64,000 nucleotides of DNA from contig NC_133108.1 in the NCBI RefSeq assembly GCF_022965805.1, positions 38,324,051 through 38,388,050 of the forward strand, written 5' to 3'. This stretch comes from Primulina eburnea (Eukaryota; Streptophyta; Magnoliopsida; Lamiales; Gesneriaceae). A model generated the notes under the pieces. The model searched no databases, was not told the DNA's origin, and saw only the letters and a program-made list of their open reading frames with translations. A program made the position numbers and the translations under genes. Of the stretch, positions 56,670-64,000 are shown piece after piece. The number at the start of each line of letters is the position of its first letter. Within the stretch, counting starts at the first letter, position 1.

Positions 56670-57585
56670 TGTGTGTGTGAGGGGATCAGCAGGGGTCCGG
56701 CTAAAATTCCATACCCTCGTTGCCTTGGGATGTGACCTTGGCCGAGCTGAGCCCATAATAACTCAAGAGGTCCTCGGCTAAGAGAGTGGGTGTATGGAAA
56801 CGCCGACCCCTAATCGCCCCGAATGGTCCCAGAAAGGTGCTGCTCTTGCGAAAGCCCGAGAGGGGGCACGGGAGCTCAGGAAGAGAAACCCTCCACTGAG
56901 AACAGATGTCCCACTGATCGGAGGGATGAACAAAGAAAAAATGGTTTTTCCAGTGTTTGTTAGAGCTCGGGGCCCCCTCAAAAAACTGACAGTTAGGCCG
57001 AGCTGAGAAGTAGAAGGGACCCTCCTCTGACCTTTTAGGGAGGTAGAAATGGGAGAAGGAAATAGGGTCGACTTCATAGCCTAAGGCTTTGAAAAGAACT
57101 ACATAATTGCACAAGGTACGGAAAGCATTGGGAGTGAATTGGCCGAGGTGAATTTGGTAAAACTGGCTGAGCTCCTGAAAGAAAGAAGGAAGTGGAAATC
57201 GGAGGCCAGCCTCTAGTTGGTCCTGATAGAAGGTATAGTAGCCAGGAGGGGGATTGTTGGCTCGCTCCTCAGAGTGAGGAAATATGAAATCGTAATCGGC
57301 AGGGGCGCACGAGATAGCTCGGATGCGGAGCTCATCCGAGGTATCCAGCCACGAAGGGTGGAGCTCGAACCAGGGGTCGGACGTCCTGATTGGCTCCTCG
57401 GGGTAACTGAGACTGAGCTGATTCAGGGCTGCTCCATCATCATCAGGAACGAGGCGGGAGCTCACCCCCTCAGTCTCAGGACACTCACCTGACCCCGAAA
57501 CGACTTCCATGAGGGGGTCGTACTGATCCACCTCACGGAATATCCCCTCGGAGGTCGACAAGGAAGAGGGGCGGGGGGAAACCAT
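55539..57585 (-). CDS. Spliced antisense gene of the Tat element (624 aa)
   Basis: Three minus-strand exons (56715-57585, 56132-56604, 55539-56069) join across GT-AG introns of 110 and 62 bp, in phase, to 624 aa. Residues about 88-170 (ISCAPADYDFIFPH, PPPGYYTFY, FFQELSQFYQIHLGQFTPNA) match the 'putative gypsy type transposon' domain found in antisense ORFs of plant Gypsy elements. The middle is Arg/Ser-rich (SSSRKRRAPETPR), perhaps a nuclear signal. Residues about 480-570 form a long heptad-rich coiled coil (LTEALDKERA, VRLDAAQEET). The first intron holds a 37-base T run and a CA run on this strand. No enzyme motif is seen and the function is unknown. Intact frames in a young element argue that it is maintained by selection. 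Confidence 0.82.
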
Positions 57586-57708
57586 GAAAGCAATACCTAC
57601 GGAAGGTCGGGGAATAAGGCAGAGAGTTGGAAAATGAGAAAACGCGTGGAGGGTCGGAGCCGAGGTGAAGGAATCAAAGCGTAAGAGACTGAGTGGGGTT
57701 TGAGAGGG

Positions 57709-57717
57709 TATTTATAG
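57709..57717 (-). promoter_or_regulatory. TATA box of the antisense gene
   Basis: On the minus strand CTCTATAAATACC lies about 125-130 bases upstream of the ATG at 57585, a normal spacing for a plant promoter with a ~95-base leader. It lies inside the element, independent of the LTR promoters. Confidence 0.6.
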
Positions 57718-58320
57718 AGGGACCTTGAGGAGATCGGACCGTTGATTTCGGGTGACGTGGGCGGCTAGGATGTTCTCGAAGATCGTGCAACTAGTCTTTG
57801 GCTTGACAGGTGGCAGTGGCGGTTCATATTCAGGTCGGGAACCTACAAAATTGAAAGTGGAGCGCCTCAGCTTTTCACAAGCTCAGCAGATGTCATAAAT
57901 GGGTAATTCAGTGTAGCTCGGGACCGCTGGTCTCAGCTCCGCCCTCATAAGAATATTTCAGATCAGCACAGCGAACAGCCTTTTATGGCATGACGGTGTA
58001 ATTAAGGGAATTCATCTGATAGCCCAGGGCAGTCGAAGAATCCCAAGACTCAGCTCGACTAGAGGGTTTGCCTATCACATCAGGACATACCGACATGATG
58101 TCACGAAAGGCCAGCATAGCCAAAACAGCTTCTAAGCTCAGTCCAGCCGAAGACCACCAAGATCAGGCAACGGTGAGCCTCGGGTTTGTAACGTCAGCTC
58201 ACCCGGCCGCTCAGCCATCTTAAGCTCAGCACGATTCAATAACCTTGACTTCGAAATAATCATGGGCAACCGGGAGCTCGCTCCACTACGAGCTTCTGGT
58301 TTTCAACGTCAGCTCGACTC
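57718..58320. other. Non-coding internal region upstream of the antisense gene
   Basis: No coding frame is seen. Words such as AGCTCAGC and AGCTCG are frequent, as elsewhere in this element. It probably acts as promoter region for the antisense gene. Confidence 0.45.
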
Positions 58321-58334
58321 GAGGGGGGGACTCG
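58321..58334 (+). other. Polypurine tract of the large Tat element
   Basis: GAGGGGGGGA lies immediately before the 3' LTR start at 58335. Confidence 0.75.
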
Positions 58335-59209
58335 TGATACCCCCGGATGGAGGATGGGCTCGGCCCGCTCCCGATAGCCCATCTCGAGGGAGGCCCAGCA
58401 CTCAAAGGAGCACTTGAAGTCATCAGCGGGAGGTCATCCGGGAGGTCATCCCAGCCGACCTCCCAAAACAGCAGGACCGTCGATCAGAGAGGGCGGCTGA
58501 GGTCCCGTGCCGACCTCCCTTGCCGACCTCCCCGCATGAAGCCGAGCTGACCTCCTACATAGAGATATCGGGACGATTGGAGATGCATTACCCGAGCTCC
58601 CTAGCCGACCTCCTATACCTAGCCGACCTCCTATACCGAGCCGACCTCCAACCAAGCCAACCTCCCAGAAGGTGATAGAAGGACAATTGGAGACTCTCCG
58701 GCCGAGCTCCCGAGCCGAGCTCCCAGGAGGTCCCAGCATCAGGCGGACTCATATCCACAAGAGTTCTTATTCAAACAATAAGCGCGTAGCCCACCCAGAT
58801 CAAAGCCCAGAAAGGCAAAGCCCATCGGAGATCTAAGCAAATCTATCACGATATCTTATCAAATCTTCCGAAGATTCTGAGGATCCAATCCTACCAAAAC
58901 TAGGACTCTATTGTTTCCCTATAAATATCAGGTTCCTTTCATTATTTTATTCATTCATACTTTTTCACATTCTCTTTGCACACACAGTTTTCTCTCTCAG
59001 TTTTCTGACTTGAGCGTCGGAGGGGCTACGCCGGAACAACCTTCCGGCCCCCTTCTAACACTCTTGTTTGTGTTTCTGGATTTCGAGGTGTCTGATCCGA
59101 GCTCCCAAGGTGAAGATCCGACCTCCCAGACAGCGTTCAAACGTTTGGTCCGAGCTCTCCAAGCAGGGATCTGACCTCCCAGCTAGCATCACCGATTTCA
59201 GCGATATCA
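58335..59209 (+). repeat. 3' LTR of the large Tat element
   Basis: 875 bp, no difference from 42758-43632 seen by reading. It ends GATATCA before the target duplication ACTAG. Confidence 0.92.
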
Positions 59210-59214
59210 ACTAG

Positions 59215-60874
59215 AATGGTCAAAATAGGCAAGTTTGTGGGTTGTCTCGCTCTGTCCGTTCCTTAAATAAATGTATTGAGTGAACAATTTCATGATCGAT
59301 CTAAATGGTCAGTTAGCCCACCCTCTAAAATGGTGGATTGTGCGCGGGTTGCATGCCAACCATCCTTGACCCGTCAATACAGGTTGACCCAACCCACCAA
59401 ATAAGTAGATTGACTTGACAATATCTCGATATATCCAAATTTGCTCCACCCGCTAGTTTATTTTGCAATTTTCACGTTCCGAGACCAGGGTTAGTCTACA
59501 CTGACATTGTTTTACAACCACACAATTGAAAACAACTAGCCTTATAATACAATATAAACAAAAAATCAGTTTGTAACTCATAATCAAACGTAAAATTGTT
59601 TTTACAACAAAAATTCTCAACAACTGTAAAAAAAATAAGATGCAATCGTTTACAACGAAAAAGCAAACAAAAGCTAAAACGAACTTAAATTTGAATTAAA
59701 TTCATCCATCACCAGCCTCAAAACTAGTCCTAGTTCTGTTCCTCTTCCTCTATATGATCTTCAGGCTTATCTAGGGAGAAAAGGTAAGGGGTGAGTGATA
59801 TGGTCATAACTCAGTAAGTGAGAGCCGTTCGAGTATATACATAACAAATATACACGATTTTCGAATAAAAGCATACCATACATAACATGATTCATATCAT
59901 CAACATAATCATGTATTGGCATAGACACTGAGATTCCTATACTTTCAATGGCGTATTAATATCAATCTCTAAATTTTACTCTTCTAAGAGGACGATGCCG
60001 TATAACAGTTACAATCACACCATGTAAGAGAGCCTTAACATATCTAACATTGAGATTTTCACTCATATCCAGTTAAATCTTCATAGTACTAAAACATAAA
60101 ACATACGATAATCTTATTAAAAAAGGCTAGAAAAAGAATTGTACTTGCCCGATATTTTCAAAATAAAATAAAAATATAAGTAAGAAAGTAAGATTTACTG
60201 TTCTTTTACTATTATATTATTATTATGTTTATTATATATTGAGAGATTTATATCAACTAATTTTGCTGTTATGTTATATTTTTATAAATAAAAATACCAA
60301 TCTTATTAAATTATAAAATATTTTTATTTTAAAAAATATAATAATAATTTTAAAAAACTAAATAATCATATCACACTTAACATTATTTTTTTTAATTAAA
60401 ATTAATTTTAATTTTATCAGTATTTATATAGTTTTACCACAAAAAAATTAATATATATACATGTATCGCGTGCCAACAATAACTTAGTTATTAACATTAT
60501 ACTTGGTCACATTATACTATCGTACTTATATATAATAGTTTATTTACAGTTTTTTACTCTTGCACAATATTTGTTATGCAAATTTGATGTTGCGATCAAA
60601 TTACTAATTTTTGTACATATTTCTAATTTATCTATATTTTATCTTAAAGTTCAAAATATATTATTGAATATGTACCTAATTTATAAATATCATATACCAA
60701 TGAAACTAACAGGCTGTGGTGCATGTGATGTTGTATGACTCATGAAAAATGAAAAAAAAAAAATTAGGATCTTTTTTAAAAAAAAAAAACGATAAAAAGG
60801 TATAGATTTGTTCAAATTTAAATTGAAATGGCACGAGAGAAATGTGGAATGTGAATTTTGATGGTTAAAGAGTG

Positions 60875-60929
<55 letters not shown>

Positions 60930-61530
60930 CATTCAACAACATACCAGAAGTTAGTTACTCAAGATTTAACATTAATTAATAGTACTAATATATTGATGCA
61001 CGCTCTTGTACAATATTTTATATAAATCATTTGATTATATATTTAAATGAGAATCAAAATGTAATTATAAGAAATAATGAGAGATTACACAGTAAATTTG
61101 ATAGAAAACAATTTTGATGAATTTGCTCTTAATGGAAGGACAAAAATGGATAAACATATTTTGGTGTCCTTAACGGTTTAGAATAGATAAATAAATAAAT
61201 ATTTTAAATTTTATCTATATTTTGATTTTTAAAATGAACCATTTTTAAAATTAATTAAATTTAAAATGTTCTCTATATTTTTAAATAAAAACAATATTTA
61301 GCATCATTTATTCATCTCCCAACATAATCGTACATACCTCTAGGAAAGGAAGAATCTCTTACCAAATTTCATAGGGCTTACATATGATAAGAACGCTTAC
61401 CCTTGGATGGTTTTCTCCACTTCTCTATCAAAATTCTCTGCTGTGAAGGAGTTTCATTCTTTTATTTTGGCGATATCCATGCATTCATAAAGTAAGTTGA
61501 ACGCTTAAAACACTGTTGCTCGGGGAGGCG
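59215..61530. other. AT-rich intergenic DNA with (TA)n at 60880-60928
   Basis: No gene is seen. Around 59300-59410 short TGACCC/CAACCCACC words recur, probably a worn repeat. Confidence 0.45.
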
Positions 61531-61900
61531 TACGTGCTAGTGTGCGACGTAATTTATATCAAAAACCGTCCCTACTTAGCGACGGGGCTCAAATGAGTTC
61601 CGTCGCTAATTTGTTAGGTAAAATAAAAAAAAAAATTAATAAGTCTGTGTTATGAATTGGTGCGGTAAAATATAAAAAATTTAATAAATCTGTGTTATGA
61701 ATTGGTACAATCGTGTAAGAGATAAAAATTTTAAGTATTGTAAAGTGGTAAAATCGTGTAAAAAATAAAAATTTTAAGTGTTTTGAAATTGTAAAATCGT
61801 GTAAGTGATAAAAATTGTAAGTGTTGTGAAGTTGTAAAATTGTGTAAGTGAGAAAAAATTTTAATTGTTGTGAAGTGAAATGGAAGAAATTGGAGAGAAT
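61531..61900. repeat. Degenerate tandem repeats next to a CGTCGCTAA/TTAGCGACG dyad
   Basis: At about 61568-61607, TTAGCGACGG and CCGTCGCTAA form an inverted pair, a word common at ends of plant DNA transposons. From about 61640 to 61880, four to five worn units of ~45 bp share AAAATCGTGTAAGTGATAAA and TTTTAAGTGTTGTGAA. This could be the subterminal region of a DNA transposon, but no second end was found. Confidence 0.4.
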
Positions 61901-62028
61901 TTGTATGTATTTATGGAGAGTGGTGGAAGAAAATAGAGGAAAAAATAGGCGGGATTGAATTACTTTCAGTCCAAATTTCTCATTACGTTGCTTCCAACTT
62001 CACATCACCATGCATGTTTTCTGAGTAG

Positions 62029-62905
62029 TTAACTATGCCACGGTTGATATTGAATGGAAAATGACAGAGAACATGCATATTTCGCTAATTTCCAGCAGTA
62101 TTCTTTAACAAACGGGCAAGAGAGAAAAACATGTACGAGGGATTCCTCTTCATTACAACACAATGAGAGTCTATCTGATCCTGTCAAGAATTGGTGATGC
62201 GGGTAATGGGATTTTTTTAAAATAGCATGAACATCCCTTTGTAGGAGATCTTGTAACAGTTCATAATCCCATTCTTGGCATCCTGTAATAAGAAATTCAT
62301 TCACTTTAACTTTGCCAATTTCTTGAAGCTCGGTTGTTTGGATATAAAAGTTTTCAGCTTCTCTCAACCAAGGTTCACCCCACACCTTGATTGAGGCTCT
62401 AATATTACCAACTTTCCACCGGCAACCTCTTCGAAGCACTCTTTGAGAACTATGAATGCTCCTCCAAGTGAAACTTGGTCTATGGCCTAATGTGGCTGAC
62501 TGAAAATCCCCCTCTTGGAGTAATATTTAGCTGTGAAAATTTGAGAAGCAAGAGGATTAGGATTAGAGATTAGATTCCAACCCTGTTTCCCTAACATTGC
62601 CGAGTTAAAGCCGGTCAAGTTTCCGAAGCCTAATCCACCAAAATTTTTACTAACGCACAGTTTATCCCACTTATACAAATCGATACCTTTTCTCTCTTTG
62701 CCCCACCAAAATGAATTCATAATCTTCTACATTTCTTCTCACAAGGAGCTTGGAATCAGAAAAAGTATCTTAGCACCATGAATTTCTCTTCTTTCCCGGA
62801 CTTATTTAAACGATACGTCAATCGCTCGGCAAAAAGAACAAAGAGATTTAGCGAAAGCGGATCACCTTATCTAAGTCCACGTCGAGGTTTAATAAGTCCA
62901 ATAAT
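62029..62905 (-). pseudogene. LINE retrotransposon fragment (RT tail and C-terminal zinc-binding region)
   Basis: Read from 62905 downwards, the first landmarks are RRGLR and GDPLS (reverse transcriptase motif) and LFVLFAERL. Then come FWWGKERKGIDLYKWDKLC, GGLGFGNLTGFNSAMLGKQG, and a zf-RVT-like stretch (CCNEEESLVHVFLSCPF). At least one stop (before GDPLS) and several frame breaks are present. The 5' endonuclease and most of RT are missing. It cannot be active. Confidence 0.82.
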
Positions 62906-63356
62906 ACTTTATGTCTTTATCTAAATTATTTGTAAATTGGTTGCTTAAGGTTGTTTTTTTTTATATATAAATTTTAATTTTTTGCGATTAATATTATCTA
63001 AAATGTAAACTTTTAATCTCTTATTATTAATAAATTAGTTTCTTATCAAAAAAAAAATATTATCTAAAATGTTATGTTATAATTTTTAAAAATTGTTTGT
63101 GATTAATATTTTAAATAAGAATTTTTTTATTAAGATATTTGAATTGAAATATGTGGTCGATTTTTTTTGTATTGTTGATAGATAATGAGAGATTTTATAA
63201 AAATAAAATAAAATAAAAAAATCTGAATGATTTCCATCTAGATGCTAGTGTGGATGCCCCCCCTAAAACCCTAGTCGCAGTCAGCACACAGTCATAATTC
63301 TCCAATTCTGCACAATTCACACGAAATCGCCGAGGGTTCTCCTTGAGAGGTTAGAA
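62906..63356. other. AT-rich spacer and probable leader of the proteasome-chaperone gene
   Basis: AT-rich up to about 63240, then a more balanced stretch (GATGCCCCCCCTAAAACCCT) likely to be promoter and 5' UTR. The word AAAACCCTAG is a telo-box-like motif common upstream of plant housekeeping genes. Confidence 0.45.
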
Positions 63357-63652
63357 ATGGTGGGGACGAATTTGAAAGCTGAATGCATGAAATTGATGGA
63401 CAAGCGAACTGCAATGGAGGAGGAGATGAATATCATTATCCAACGCCTCTGTGCGCCGCCCAATGGCCCTGGATTATCCGGAAATCTTATCGATTCCGAG
63501 GCAACATTACCTTCTCGGTCTTGTTTATTTTCTTCAATGGTTTTTGTGGAATACAAGTGTTCAAATAATTTTGGGGTTGTGACTTGTGCAGGGGTTCCCG
63601 AGGGCGGACATCGACATCCCCAATGTGAGAGCAGACCGTCATCGACTTTCTG
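63357..63652 (+). CDS. 26S proteasome assembly chaperone, Nas2/PSMD9 (p27) type, 5' part
   Basis: Exon 1 (63357-63500) encodes MVGTNLKAEC...GLSGNLIDSE, 48 codons; exon 2 (63592-63652) continues GFPRADIDIPNVRADRHRLS. This is the conserved N-terminal helical region of the p27 subunit family, which helps assemble the base of the 19S regulatory particle; the PDZ domain expected further on is not in this window. The intron between them starts GCAACA after CCGAG and ends TGTGCAG, so it is a GC-AG intron; the nearest GT donors break the frame. The next donor is TCTG|GTATTT at 63653. Exon 3 is not securely placed: ACTTGCGATC near 63896 follows a TTTCAG but soon meets a stop, so it probably lies beyond 64000. 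Confidence 0.8.
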
Positions 63653-64000
63653 GTATTTTTACTTGTTTACCCTTTTGGTTGACGAATTTATTGTCGCCAA
63701 TTATGGTGATTCTAATTATTATCTTTGCTTGGCATGTATTGAGTGCAAGATGCTGGCTGTTGCCTGTTCCAACAATAGATATTCCACACCAAAGATATTA
63801 TTTTTCTTGGTTTCCCTTCAGATTATTACTTTTGGACTCGTTTGGAACTTTGTATTTGTACTTCAGTTTTAAGTCATATTGTCGGTTGCTTTCAGACTTG
63901 CGATCAAGCGACTAAGATTTTAAGCAATCACTTTGCAGCACCTATATGATTTAGATTGTTTGTATTCTGAGAATACAATCTTTGCTAGCATACAAGAATG

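Larger units (their letters stand above)
42758..59209 (+). mobile_element. Young autonomous Tat-type (Retand-like) Gypsy element, 16.45 kb
   Basis: Two 875-bp LTRs begin TGATACCCCC and end GATATCA, and are flanked by the duplication ACTAG (42753-42757 and 59210-59214). I found no difference between the LTRs. Contents in order: primer site, one gag-pol frame of 1752 codons, a 68-bp minisatellite array, a 71-bp array, a spliced antisense gene and a polypurine tract. A second RNase H-like domain between RNase H and integrase, plus an antisense gene before the 3' LTR, are marks of the Tat lineage. A 4.2-kb element is nested at 50324-54531, so the element itself is about 12.2 kb. Confidence 0.93.

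Overview
This is a nuclear plant (eudicot) window. Genes carry GT-AG introns, the intergenic DNA is very AT-rich, and roughly half of the sequence is transposable elements. The gene set (phytocyanin, CNGC channel, plastid-type leucine aminopeptidase, p27-type proteasome chaperone) is ordinary land-plant housekeeping. The gene sequences and the abundant GTGAGAC-type foldback repeats look asterid-like, but I hold that loosely.

Layout. 1-9100: a 5.9-kb gag-only Tat-type LTR retrotransposon (1735-7634) sits inside a small MITE-like repeat whose two halves lie on either side of it. 9349-10308: early-nodulin-like phytocyanin gene. 10600-17710: a foldback element, two head-to-tail ~2-kb Helitron-like copies, and an 899-bp solo LTR with a perfect target-site duplication. 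18208-18561: small single-pass membrane protein gene. 19903-20745: decayed Copia 3' end. 21560-27454: CNGC ion-channel gene (+). 28123-34087: exonuclease/endonuclease/phosphatase-fold gene (-), seven exons, with a Copia fragment in intron 2 and one clear U12-type AT-AC intron. 34332-34606: tiny Helitron. 36137-41249: ten-exon leucine aminopeptidase gene (-). 42758-59209: a 16.45-kb, very young autonomous Tat-type Gypsy element (gag-pro-RT-RNaseH-aRNaseH-INT in one 1752-codon frame), two minisatellite arrays, and a spliced antisense gene with its own TATA box. A 4.2-kb gag-only LTR element (50324-54531) is nested in its first array. 62029-62905: LINE fragment (-). 63357 onward: start of a 26S proteasome assembly chaperone gene (Nas2/PSMD9), running off the window.

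The most interesting signals are in the retroelements. Both Tat-type elements carry minisatellite arrays between the last sense ORF and the 3' LTR, and each unit contains a short hairpin. In the first element the hairpin shows paired compensatory changes among ~29 units. The big element also has an intact three-exon antisense gene. The host genes show a U12 AT-AC intron, a probable GC-AG intron, and a TATA box only about 24 bp from a start codon. No prokaryotic defence or CRISPR system is present. Exon joins, element borders and target duplications were worked out by eye; no alignment or database search was run.
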